The notes: generated from the letters alone by a model not told the origin. 47,299 nt of DNA from Pseudomonadota bacterium (GCA_019348195.1 JAHWJX010000014.1:1-47299), one strand, 5' to 3'. Shown: positions 1 through 6,423, numbered from the stretch's first letter. Numbers and translations: made by a program.

Positions 1-19
1 CGCCGGCCTGGCTTGTTCC
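1..19 (-). promoter_or_regulatory. Possible EcfG -35 element facing out of the window
   Basis: A GGAAC box on the - strand (19-15) is followed leftwards by only 14 nt before the window ends, so the matching -10 element cannot be seen. In Caulobacter phyR lies divergent to nepR. By inference this could be the promoter of a GSR gene such as phyR just outside the window. A lone pentamer is weak evidence. Confidence 0.25.
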
Positions 20-106
20 CCTTGACCGGCCCGGGGCGGCGCAAGGTTAAGCGGCTGTTCAGGCCGCCGTGGTTTGTTGAACGGAGCCGTCAGCTGGACA
101 TAGAAG

Positions 107-274
107 ATGTCGCCCACGCCCATCCCCGCCGAGGCTGCAGGCCGGACCTCGACGCCCGTGGATGCGGAGGTGGATGTCCTGCTCAGGGCCTGGTTCGACG
201 CCCTGACGATGCAGCCCGTTCCGGAGGCCTTGCTCCGGCATCTGGATCAACTGAACGGCGCTGAGAAGACCTAA
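107..274 (+). CDS. nepR: NepR anti-sigma factor of the general stress response
   Basis: This 55-residue protein is too short for usual ORF cut-offs. NepR holds the sigma factor EcfG inactive in the cytoplasm until phosphorylated PhyR binds NepR and frees EcfG. The family signature is plain: a variable N-terminus, then a core at about residues 24-50 reading LLRAWFDAL, the hallmark PVPEALL, and HLDQL, which form the two helices that bind sigma. ATG 107 has only a weak AGAAG ribosome site. The gene converges on ecfG: its TAA (272-274) overlaps the ecfG stop on the other strand (271-273). In Caulobacter nepR and sigT are co-directional in one operon, so this layout is odd. No EcfG promoter was found in the visible 106 nt upstream. 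Confidence 0.85.
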   Translation: MSPTPIPAEAAGRTSTPVDAEVDVLLRAWFDALTMQPVPEALLRHLDQLNGAEKT

Positions 275-807
275 TCCCCGCTGGCGAGGGCTGCGGGGCC
301 GTGCAACTCCGCCACCAGGGTGTCCATCGCCGAGTCCGCTTCCATGATCTTGAGCAGGCGCGTGCGGGCCCGGTTCACCCGGCTCTTGATCGTACCCAGC
401 GCACAGTCGCAGATTTCCGCGGCTTCCTCATAGGTCAGGCCCGCCGCCCCAACGAGGATCAGCGCCTCCCGATGCTCGTCGGGCAGCTTGTGCATGGCGG
501 CTTGCAGCGCCCGCATGGCGACGCTCCAGTCCTGTGTGGCCGGGGTGGCCAGGGTTGCGGCGTGCTTGCCGTCCTCGTCGGCGACCTCCCGGCGGCGGCG
601 CGTCACGGCCGTGTAATAGGTGTTCCTGAGAATGGTGAAGAGCCAGGCGCGCAGGTTCGTCCCTGGTTCGAACTTGCTGCGGTGGGTCCAGGCCTTGGTG
701 AGGGTGTCTTGGACCAGGTCGTCGGCGTCGGCGCCGTTGTGCGACAGGCTCCAGGCGAAGGCGCGCAGGGCGGGGATCTGGGCGATCACCTCGTCCCGCC
801 AGTTCAT
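271..807 (-). CDS. ecfG: EcfG-family (ECF15) general stress sigma factor
   Basis: This 178-residue ECF sigma factor directs RNA polymerase to GSR promoters. Region 2 (about residues 10-75) has the family-typical ADADDLVQDTL and the EPGTNLRAWLFTILRNTYY stretch. Region 4 (about 110-160) has LPDEHREALILVGAAGLTYE, EAAEI and GTIKSRVNRAR, as in EcfG/SigT. The frame stays open upstream to 1026, but the conserved protein begins at MNWRDEV, so ATG 807 is chosen; it has no strong ribosome site. A perfect GGAAC-N16-CGTT promoter lies about 130 nt upstream on the same strand, implying autoregulation. The gene converges with nepR (4-nt overlap) and diverges from the ergothioneine gene. Confidence 0.9.
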   Translation of the reverse strand: MNWRDEVIAQIPALRAFAWSLSHNGADADDLVQDTLTKAWTHRSKFEPGTNLRAWLFTILRNTYYTAVTRRRREVADEDGKHAATLATPATQDWSVAMRALQAAMHKLPDEHREALILVGAAGLTYEEAAEICDCALGTIKSRVNRARTRLLKIMEADSAMDTLVAELHGPAALASGD

Positions 808-936
808 CGCACCGTCGGCCACCGTCACGCGCGCGCGCCCCGCTTCCCCGCCCTCAACCCAGGCGCACGACGTCGCCTCCCGAATAGGGGAGTCGTTCTG
901 AGGGGCGGACGTGACGCGCTGGGCTGGACGTTGCAG

Positions 937-961
937 GTAACGCCGGCTCCCCCCAAGCGTT
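937..961 (+). promoter_or_regulatory. Possible EcfG promoter for the ergothioneine gene
   Basis: On the + strand GTAAC (937-941, one mismatch to GGAAC), 16 nt, then CGTT (958-961) overlap the ecfG promoter on the other strand. The ecfG promoter is thus one base short of a perfectly symmetric bidirectional promoter. Transcription would start near 968, about 110 nt before ATG 1079. Confidence 0.3.
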
Positions 962-963
962 CC
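939..963 (-). promoter_or_regulatory. EcfG-dependent promoter of ecfG
   Basis: On the - strand GGAAC (963-959) is followed by a 16-nt spacer and CGTT (942-939), an exact match to the consensus known for Caulobacter SigT. Transcription would start near 932, leaving a leader of about 125 nt before ATG 807. It indicates positive autoregulation of the stress sigma factor. Confidence 0.75.
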
Positions 964-1078
964 GGGGGCGGAGCTCCCCCTGCGGTCGCCTCCAGGCTTG
1001 GTCGGACGAAGCGTGCTGTGGTGCAAGAAATGCTATGTCGCGGCTGCGACGTTCGCTGCAGAGGCCCACATAGACCCC

Positions 1079-3319
1079 ATGGACAAGCCCGCCTCGACGC
1101 GTTCCCGACCCGCTCCGGCCGTCGGAGTGGAATCGATCTTGGACCGGTTCGCGACTGTCCGTGCGGAGACCCTGCGTCTGACGGCCCCGCTGTCCGCCGA
1201 GGATCAGGTCGTGCAGTCCATGCCGGACGCCAGCCCGGCCAAGTGGCATCTGGCGCACACCAGCTGGTTCTTCGAAACCTTCGTGCTCCTGCCCCACGCG
1301 CCCGGCTACACGGCCTACAGCGAGGAGCTGCAGTTCCTGTTCAACTCCTACTACGAGGCGCTGGGGGAGCGCCGCGAACGGGGCGCGCGTGGGCTGGTGA
1401 CCCGCCCGGGCCTGGAGGAGGTGCTGGCCTATCGCCGCCATGTGAACACCGCCGTGCTGGCGCTCGGAGCGCGGGCGCAGGGGCGTGTGGAGTCCATCAT
1501 CGAGGTCGGCCTGGCCCACGAAGAGCAGCACGGCGAGCTTATCCTGACGGACGTGCTGCACCTGTTCGCTCAGACGCCGCGCCGTCCCGCCTATGCCGAC
1601 CTGCCCCTCCCGCCGTCGCGCAGTCCCGGCGAGATGGGCAAGCTGGCCTTCGAGGGCGGTCTGGTCGAGATCGGACGGGACGCGGAGGCCTCGAGCTTCG
1701 GTTTCGACAACGAGGGGCCGCGCCACCGGGTCCTTCTCCAGCCGTTCCGCCTTGCCGATCGCCTGGTGACCAACGCCGAGTGGCTCCAGTTCATGGACGG
1801 GGGCGGCTACGGCCGCGCTGAGCTGTGGCTGGCCGACGGCTGGGCCCGCGTGCAGGCGGAAGGCTGGAAGGCTCCATTGTACTGGGAGGCGATCGACGGG
1901 GCCTGGTTCGTGATGACCCTTAGCGGCTTGCGGCCCTTGGACCTTCTCGCGCCTGTGGTCCACGTCAGCCTTTACGAGGCGGACGCCTATGCGCGCTGGG
2001 CCGGCGCGCGCTTGCCGACCGAAGCCGAATGGGAGCATGCGGCGGGGGACATCCCTGTCGAGGGCAACCTGCGGGACTCCGGCTGGCTCCAGCCCGCCGC
2101 CGCCGGAGGCCCGAAAGGCCGGCTGCGGCAGATGTTCGGCGATGTCTGGGAATGGACGGCCAGCGCCTATGCCCCGTACCCCGGCTTCAAGCCTGCGGCC
2201 GGCGCGGTGGGCGAGTACAACGGCAAGTTCATGGTCAGCCAGGCGGTGCTGCGCGGGGGGTCATGCCTGACGCCCGCACGCCATATCCGGCCGACCTATC
2301 GCAACTTCTTCCAACCCTGGCATCGATGGCAGTTCACTGGCGTGCGCCTGGCCTGGGACGCCGAACCCCGTGTGATCAGCCTCGACAGCAGCCACCAGCA
2401 GCGCGACGCCTTTCTGGCCGACGTGGTCGACGGGCTCTCCAAGGCGCAGAAGACCTTATCCAGCAAGTGGCTCTACGACGAGGAAGGCTCGCGACTCTTC
2501 GAGGCCATCACGGAGTTGCCGGAATATTATCCGACGCGCACCGAGCTCGCCATCCTGCGAGAGGCGGCCCCGGACATCGCCGCGGAGATCGATCCCGGAG
2601 CAGCCCTGGTGGAGTTCGGCAGCGGCGCCAGCGTGAAGACGCGCATCGTGCTGAACGCCGCGCCCCAACTCGCGGTCTATGTTCCCGTCGACATCAGCCT
2701 GGAGCGGCTGCAGGCCGCCGCGGCCGAGATCCGGCGGGATTACCCCCACCTGCGGGTGGAACCCCTGGCCGGCGATTTCACCGCGGGTCTGCACCTACCC
2801 GAAGCGGCCGCCGGGAGGCCGCGCACGGGCTTCTTTCCTGGCTCCACCATCGGCAACTTCACCGAGGAAGGCGCCGTGGGCTTCCTCCGGTCCGCCGCCT
2901 CCGTGTTGGGCGAGGGGGCCTATCTGCTGGTGGGGATCGATCTGGTGAAACCCGAGCCGGTGTTGCTGGCGGCCTATGACGACGCCCAGGGCGTCACGGC
3001 GGAGTTCAACCGCAACCTGCTGGCCCGCGCCAATCGGGAACTGGGCGCCGATTTTGACCTGGAGGGATTCGCCCACCGGGCGGTGTGGAACCCGGCCCTG
3101 CGCCGCATCGAGATGCACCTGGAAAGCCTGCGCCCGCAGACGGTGCGGATGGATGGTCGCGTCTACCGGTTCGAGAAAGGCGAGACCCTTCACACGGAGA
3201 ACTCGCACAAGTTCACCGTGGACGGGTTTTCTGGACTCGCCGCCCGCGCCGGTTGGCGGCAGGACCGGGTCTGGACCGACGCGGGGCGGCTGTTCGCCGT
3301 GGTGTTGCTGAAGCGCTGA
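1079..3319 (+). CDS. egtB/egtD: EgtB-EgtD fusion: ergothioneine biosynthesis enzyme
   Basis: This one 746-residue chain carries two normally separate enzymes. Residues 1 to about 430 are EgtB, the iron-dependent hercynine sulfoxide synthase: a DinB-like bundle with metal-ligand candidates H60, H147 and H151 (in HEEQHGE), then a formylglycine-generating-enzyme fold ending RPTYRNFFQPWHRWQFTGVR. From about residue 435 (LDSSHQQRDAFL) to the end is EgtD, the SAM-dependent histidine N-alpha-trimethyltransferase, with LYDEEGSRLFEAIT, YYPTRTE, the SAM loop EFGSGASVKT (about 512) and PGSTIGNF. The frame is open throughout, with no stop or restart at the junction. In fungal Egt1 the methyltransferase comes first; here it comes last. 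Ergothioneine is a thiol antioxidant, which suits the neighbouring stress sigma factor. egtA, egtC and egtE are not in the window. The ATG has no strong ribosome site; the frame is open back to 998. Confidence 0.93.
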   Translation: MDKPASTRSRPAPAVGVESILDRFATVRAETLRLTAPLSAEDQVVQSMPDASPAKWHLAHTSWFFETFVLLPHAPGYTAYSEELQFLFNSYYEALGERRERGARGLVTRPGLEEVLAYRRHVNTAVLALGARAQGRVESIIEVGLAHEEQHGELILTDVLHLFAQTPRRPAYADLPLPPSRSPGEMGKLAFEGGLVEIGRDAEASSFGFDNEGPRHRVLLQPFRLADRLVTNAEWLQFMDGGGYGRAELWLADGWARVQAEGWKAPLYWEAIDGAWFVMTLSGLRPLDLLAPVVHVSLYEADAYARWAGARLPTEAEWEHAAGDIPVEGNLRDSGWLQPAAAGGPKGRLRQMFGDVWEWTASAYAPYPGFKPAAGAVGEYNGKFMVSQAVLRGGSCLTPARHIRPTYRNFFQPWHRWQFTGVRLAWDAEPRVISLDSSHQQRDAFLADVVDGLSKAQKTLSSKWLYDEEGSRLFEAITELPEYYPTRTELAILREAAPDIAAEIDPGAALVEFGSGASVKTRIVLNAAPQLAVYVPVDISLERLQAAAAEIRRDYPHLRVEPLAGDFTAGLHLPEAAAGRPRTGFFPGSTIGNFTEEGAVGFLRSAASVLGEGAYLLVGIDLVKPEPVLLAAYDDAQGVTAEFNRNLLARANRELGADFDLEGFAHRAVWNPALRRIEMHLESLRPQTVRMDGRVYRFEKGETLHTENSHKFTVDGFSGLAARAGWRQDRVWTDAGRLFAVVLLKR

Positions 3320-3322
3320 GGC

Positions 3323-4096
3323 CTAGAACATGGCCGAGGCGCCGCTGGTGCGGCGCGGGCGGTGCATCTTCTCGTCGTGCCGGGCCCCCAGCGTGCCGCC
3401 GATCATGGCGGCCACCGCGCTGGTCAGCATGGTGATGAAGGCCCAGAACGCGCCGGCGCTGGTGGCGTCCTTTGCGGCGTCCACGGCCTCGCGCTCCTGC
3501 GCAGTGTCGGGCGTAGCGGCGTCAGCGGCTTGGCGCGCTGTGCTCGAGACCCGGTCCGCGGCGGCCGGCGTCACGGCTTCGGCCGCCTGACCGGCGGCTT
3601 GCAGCCCGTTGAAGACGGCGTTGGTGGCGAACGAGCCGGTCAGAAAGAAGGCCAGCACGAAACCCACCGCCCAAACGGAGGCGCCGTGCAGGGCGCCCTC
3701 ATGGTGGTCCGGATTGTGAGCGGAGCGAGCGGCGACATAGCCGCCGACCAGCATGCCCAGGACGGTCGACAAAGCGAGCCATAGCCCGGCGCCCACGCCC
3801 ACCGAGGCGGCGCTCCGGGCGTCGGTCGGATCCAGCGCGGTGGCGCCGATGGCCAGCCCCGCCAGGCTGAGCATGCCGCCGATGGCCAGCGCGATCACCG
3901 CCCCGGCCAGCACAGATCCCCAGTTGATCAGGCTGTAGGCGTAGGGCGCATTCTCGTGCACCGTCCCGACATCGTGGTCGTGGCGGCGGGGGTGCGCGTG
4001 GTCGTGGGGGGTGTCGAGAACGGAGGGATCGGTGATCGTGGACACTCCGGAGACGGATTGGGCGGCGTCGCCCGTGGGCTGGTCGGTGCTGGACAT
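3323..4096 (-). CDS. Four-helix membrane protein with His-rich N-terminus
   Basis: This 257-residue protein of unknown function has a cytosolic-looking N-terminus of about 55 residues rich in His and Asp (DTPHDHAHPRRHDHD). Four hydrophobic segments follow: one after the SLINWG motif, two in the middle with GxxxG/AxxxG spacing, and one near the C-terminus. A charged Ala-rich loop separates segments 3 and 4, and the tail is basic. ATG 4096 was chosen over an earlier in-frame ATG because AGGAGGT (4107-4101) sits just upstream. It lies downstream of the KGG stress gene on the same strand, with a GC-rich hairpin between, so it could be co-transcribed by read-through. It ends 3 nt from the end of the ergothioneine gene. 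The His run suggests metal binding, but that is a guess. Confidence 0.8.
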   Translation of the reverse strand: MSSTDQPTGDAAQSVSGVSTITDPSVLDTPHDHAHPRRHDHDVGTVHENAPYAYSLINWGSVLAGAVIALAIGGMLSLAGLAIGATALDPTDARSAASVGVGAGLWLALSTVLGMLVGGYVAARSAHNPDHHEGALHGASVWAVGFVLAFFLTGSFATNAVFNGLQAAGQAAEAVTPAAADRVSSTARQAADAATPDTAQEREAVDAAKDATSAGAFWAFITMLTSAVAAMIGGTLGARHDEKMHRPRRTSGASAMF

Positions 4097-4191
4097 CGAG
4101 ACCTCCTGGGCCCCCGCGGCGAGTCGGGCGGCCATCCGGACCCATCATAGGCGCTTGTGGGCCGGACGCTCCGTCTTACGCCTGACACGCG

Positions 4192-4219
4192 AACGCCCGC
4201 GGCGGGCGCCGCGGGCGTT
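4192..4219 (-). terminator. GC-rich hairpin after the KGG gene
   Basis: Perfect 11-bp inverted repeat (4192-4202 with 4209-4219, arms starting AACGCCCGCGG) around a 6-nt loop, 22 nt after the KGG gene stop. There is no T-run, so it may be an attenuator or transcript-stabilising hairpin between this gene and the membrane protein gene. Confidence 0.5.
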
Positions 4220-4241
4220 GCAGTCGTCGGGAGCACAAGGC

Positions 4242-4472
4242 TCAGTCGGCGGCGGTGTTCTGATCCTCGCCGGTGCGACCGCCCCGGCTATTCTGCCCGC
4301 CCTTGCGGCCGGCCTGGGCCGCCAGTTCACGGTCCTGGCTGAAGCTGCGCTTCTCCTGCGGGACGCTTTGGCCGCCCTTGCTGGCGATCTCGCGCTGGCG
4401 GGCGGCGTCCATCGACGCAAAGCCGCGAGTCGATTTCTTGGGGACCGTCGAGTCGGAGCGTTCCTGCGCCAT
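4242..4472 (-). CDS. KGG-repeat general stress protein
   Basis: This 76-residue, very hydrophilic protein has two copies of the 'stress-induced KGG' motif: GFASMDAARQREIASKGGQS and, less exactly, FSQDRELAAQAGRKGGQNS. The family includes YciG of E. coli and fungal Con-10. Members are small, probably disordered and induced by stress or desiccation; the molecular role is unsettled. ATG 4472 has an AAGGA ribosome site. A GGAAC-N17-GGTT EcfG promoter ends about 60 nt upstream, so GSR control is likely. The 52-residue small-protein gene precedes it on the same strand, and the membrane protein gene follows beyond a hairpin. Confidence 0.85.
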   Translation of the reverse strand: MAQERSDSTVPKKSTRGFASMDAARQREIASKGGQSVPQEKRSFSQDRELAAQAGRKGGQNSRGGRTGEDQNTAAD

Positions 4473-4530
4473 TGCGGGGATTCCTTAACCTGGGGGGTGA
4501 GCCGTGGGGCCGGCGGGATGACGAGGATTG

Positions 4531-4556
4531 AACCCGTCGACCCTCATGCCTGTTCC
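4531..4556 (-). promoter_or_regulatory. EcfG-type promoter of the KGG gene
   Basis: On the - strand GGAAC (4556-4552), 17 nt, then GGTT (4534-4531). Spacing and -10 are the same as at 4839-4866 and 38925-38950. Predicted start near 4524, with a leader of about 50 nt. The GGTTCAATCC around the -10 imitates a tRNA T-loop, but no tRNA is present. Confidence 0.6.
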
Positions 4557-4617
4557 GCTTCCAGCTGAGCTTTTTTCGCGCCGGGCGTGCGCGTTTCGTC
4601 GCAGCTTGGCCGGGAGC

Positions 4618-4776
4618 TTAGGCGGAAGGAGAACCGTCATCGCCGAACGGCTGCGAGTCCGGCATCTCGGGCGGGATCGCCGGGGAGTCCGGTAGGTCGG
4701 GGCCGCCAGGCTCGTAGTCGGGTTGGGCCACGTCAGGCGCGCCCGGGAAGGGCGTGTGGGTCGGCATGTCGGTCAC
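4618..4776 (-). CDS. 52-residue Pro/Asp-rich small protein
   Basis: This short gene starts at GTG 4776, with a TAAGGA ribosome site (4789-4784) at good spacing, and stops at TAA 4618-4620. An in-frame ATG lies three codons later. The product has no hydrophobic segment and no cysteine, and about a quarter of its residues are proline, mixed with Asp, Gly and Glu (for example PDVAQPDYEPGGPDLPDSP). It is probably disordered and acidic. I recognise no family. A GGAAC-N17-GGTT promoter on the same strand (4866-4841) is shared back-to-back with the divergent YqjD-like gene, and the KGG stress gene follows. That context makes it a candidate general stress response protein. Confidence 0.6.
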   Translation of the reverse strand: MTDMPTHTPFPGAPDVAQPDYEPGGPDLPDSPAIPPEMPDSQPFGDDGSPSA

Positions 4777-4838
4777 GGCGCAATCCTTACTCTCGAATGC
4801 GGCCGAGCAGGGGCGTGGGCTGCCGCCAGCTCAACATC

Positions 4839-4866
4839 GGAACCAAGCGGAACGGTAAGTGGTTCC
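4839..4866. promoter_or_regulatory. Symmetric bidirectional EcfG promoter
   Basis: GGAACC (4839-4844) and GGTTCC (4861-4866) form an exact inverted repeat with 16 nt between. Read on the + strand it is GGAAC-N17-GGTT, starting near 4871, 27 nt before ATG 4898. Read on the - strand it is again GGAAC-N17-GGTT, starting near 4834 for the gene at 4776. The -35 of each promoter overlaps the -10 of the other, so only one polymerase could bind at a time. Confidence 0.6.
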
Positions 4867-4897
4867 GGTTCCACGTTTCACTTCGGGAGAACAAGGC

Positions 4898-5158
4898 ATG
4901 ACGGACACCACCATCAACGGCGGCGAGGGCGGCCAAGGCGGCCAGGCCTCCGGCGGCGGCTCCAGCCCTCTGGCCGGCCTTCAATCGGTCGCCCAGAACG
5001 CGGCCTCGCAATTCAATGAGCGCAGCCAGGCCGCCCGCGACTGGGCGTCCATGCAAACGGACGTGGCCCGCCAGACGGTCGTCGAGCGCCCCTTCGTTTC
5101 CGCCGGGGCCGCTTTCGCCGCTGGTGTGGTGTTCGGCGTTCTGCTGGCCCGCCGCTAG
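4898..5158 (+). CDS. ElaB/YqjD-like small inner-membrane protein
   Basis: This 86-residue protein has a Gly/Gln/Ser-rich N-terminus (about residues 5-28), an amphipathic helical middle (QSVAQNAASQFNERSQAARD), the family-typical ERPFVSAGAAFAAGVV and a C-terminal membrane helix with small-residue spacing ending LLARR. This is the plan of DUF883 (ElaB/YqjD/YgaM) proteins, C-tail-anchored, stress-induced proteins reported to bind ribosomes in E. coli; that role is not shown here. ATG 4898 follows GGGAGA. It is driven by one arm of the symmetric EcfG promoter. Its TAG shares the tetranucleotide CTAG (5155-5158) with the stop codon of folE on the other strand. Confidence 0.75.
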   Translation: MTDTTINGGEGGQGGQASGGGSSPLAGLQSVAQNAASQFNERSQAARDWASMQTDVARQTVVERPFVSAGAAFAAGVVFGVLLARR

Positions 5159-5808
5159 GGAGCCCGGCCCCCGCGCACCAGGCCCAGGAACTCCTGGCGG
5201 GTGCGCGGGTCTTCCCGCAAGGCGCCCAGAAAGGTGCTGGTGGACAGGCTGGCGCCCGGGGTGTTGACGCCGCGTAGGGTCATGCAGTGGTGCTCCGCCT
5301 CGACCACCACGCCCACGCCCTTGGGCTGCAGCACGTCATTGATGGTGTCGGCGATCTCGGCCGTGAGTTTCTCCTGGATCTGCAGGCGGCGCGAGAAACC
5401 GTGCACCACGCGCGCGAGCTTGGAGATTCCCACCACGCGGTTGGTGGGCAGATAGCCCACATGGGCCCGACCCAGCACCGGCAACATGTGGTGCTCGCAG
5501 AAGCTGACAAATCGGATGTCCCGAAGGACCACCAATTCGTCGTAGCCGCCGACCTCCTCGAAGGTGCGCTCCAGGTAGGCGCGGGGATCGGTCTCATATC
5601 CTTGGAACAGCTCGCGGTAGGAGCGGGCCACGCGCGCCGGCGTGTCCAGCAGACCTTCCCGGTCGGGGTCGTCTCCGGCCCAGCGGATCAGCACCTTCAG
5701 CGCCGCCTCCACCTCCGCCTGTTCCGGTCGCGGGCTCAAAGGCGCCGCAGGGGCGATCTCCGGCGCGCCGCCTATGCTTGCGCGCTGTCGGGGCAGGTCT
5801 TCAGCCAT
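5155..5808 (-). CDS. folE: GTP cyclohydrolase I
   Basis: This 217-residue enzyme converts GTP to 7,8-dihydroneopterin triphosphate, the first step to folate and other pterins. The catalytic zinc site is present: CEHHMLP (C about 103 and its histidines) and the later Cys in EAEHHCMTLRG. Also seen are the conserved DTPARVARSY, RVVHGFSRRLQIQEKLT and the family-typical end LGALREDPRTRQEFL. The first 30 residues are a variable extension. ATG 5808 has AAGGAG at 8 nt. A 47-bp tandem repeat lies upstream, between folE and the divergent flavin reductase. Its TAG overlaps the stop of the preceding + strand gene in CTAG. Confidence 0.97.
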   Translation of the reverse strand: MAEDLPRQRASIGGAPEIAPAAPLSPRPEQAEVEAALKVLIRWAGDDPDREGLLDTPARVARSYRELFQGYETDPRAYLERTFEEVGGYDELVVLRDIRFVSFCEHHMLPVLGRAHVGYLPTNRVVGISKLARVVHGFSRRLQIQEKLTAEIADTINDVLQPKGVGVVVEAEHHCMTLRGVNTPGASLSTSTFLGALREDPRTRQEFLGLVRGGRAP

Positions 5809-5831
5809 GGGAGCGCTCCTTTGGGCCGCGC

Positions 5832-5912
5832 TCCTTTACGCATTCGCAAGCCCGGGGCAAACGGCTGGCGGCGTGGCGTCCTTTACGCCAGGGTCCCGCC
5901 GGGGCAAACGGC
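5832..5912. repeat. Two 47-bp-spaced direct repeats in a divergent promoter region
   Basis: TCCTTTACGC occurs at 5832-5841 and 5879-5888, and CCGGGGCAAACGGC at 5852-5865 and 5899-5912. Both pairs are exactly 47 bp apart with diverged sequence between the blocks. The pair fills the gap between folE (-) and the flavin reductase (+), so it may be a duplicated regulator site or a simple tandem duplication. Confidence 0.6.
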
Positions 5913-5919
5913 GAAGCCC

Positions 5920-6423
5920 ATGACGCATGCCGCTGATCCCCTCGATCTTCATCCGCGCCGGCTCCGCGACGCTTTCGGCTGTTTCGGCACGGGGGTCACC
6001 ATCGTGACCGCCTTCGACCCGGACGGTCGGGCGGTCGGGCTCACGGCCAACAGCTTCACCTCCGTTTCCCTGGATCCGCCCCTGCTGCTGTTCTGCCTGG
6101 ACCGCCGCTCCCGACGGGCCCCGGTTTTCCAGTCGGCGGAGCGCTTCGCCGTCAACGTGCTGCATGCCGGGCAGGAGGCCTTGTCGACCCGCTTCGCCCG
6201 GGGGACGTCGGAGGGCATGGACGGCGTCGACCTGGTGGAGGAGGACGGCGCCCCCGTGCTGCGGGACGCCATGGCCGTGTTCAGCTGCCGTCCCCACGCC
6301 GCCTACGACGGTGGCGACCATTGCATCCTCATCGGCCGGGTCAGCCGCCTGCGCTTCGAGCCCGGCCAGGACCCCTTGATCTACTTCCAGGGGCGCTACC
6401 GGAGCGTCCACGTCCCTGAATAG
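5920..6423 (+). CDS. Flavin reductase domain protein
   Basis: This 167-residue protein belongs to the FMN-binding split-barrel flavin reductases (HpaC/NtaB type), which pass NAD(P)H electrons to free flavin, usually for a partner monooxygenase. The family core is clear: LRDAFGCFGTGVTIVTA at the start, GLTANSFTSVSLDPPLLLFCLD, the FAVNVLHAGQEALSTRFA segment, a Gly/Asp/His-rich GGDHCILIGRV, and the terminal LIYFQGRYR. No partner oxygenase is adjacent; the P450 at 30.5 kb would not normally use it. ATG 5920 has no clear ribosome site. Substrate and partner cannot be told from sequence. Confidence 0.88.
   Translation: MTHAADPLDLHPRRLRDAFGCFGTGVTIVTAFDPDGRAVGLTANSFTSVSLDPPLLLFCLDRRSRRAPVFQSAERFAVNVLHAGQEALSTRFARGTSEGMDGVDLVEEDGAPVLRDAMAVFSCRPHAAYDGGDHCILIGRVSRLRFEPGQDPLIYFQGRYRSVHVPE

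Noticed and set aside
301-1821. 506-codon + strand open frame over ecfG and the start of the ergothioneine gene.
   Set aside because: It runs antisense to ecfG and out of frame with EgtB, with Arg/Gly/Pro-rich composition. A GC-rich shadow.
4515-4580. tRNA-like element on the - strand: a T-loop-like GGTTCAATCC with a pairing stem and an AGCTCAGCTGG D-loop-like stretch.
   Set aside because: The distance between the two arms is too short, there is no anticodon arm with a U33, and the acceptor ends do not pair. The GGTT is better explained as the -10 of the KGG gene's EcfG promoter.
4849-4877. Second GGAAC (4849) with CGTT (4874) before the YqjD-like gene.
   Set aside because: The spacer is 20 nt, outside the 16-17 nt range; the 4839/4861 pair fits exactly.
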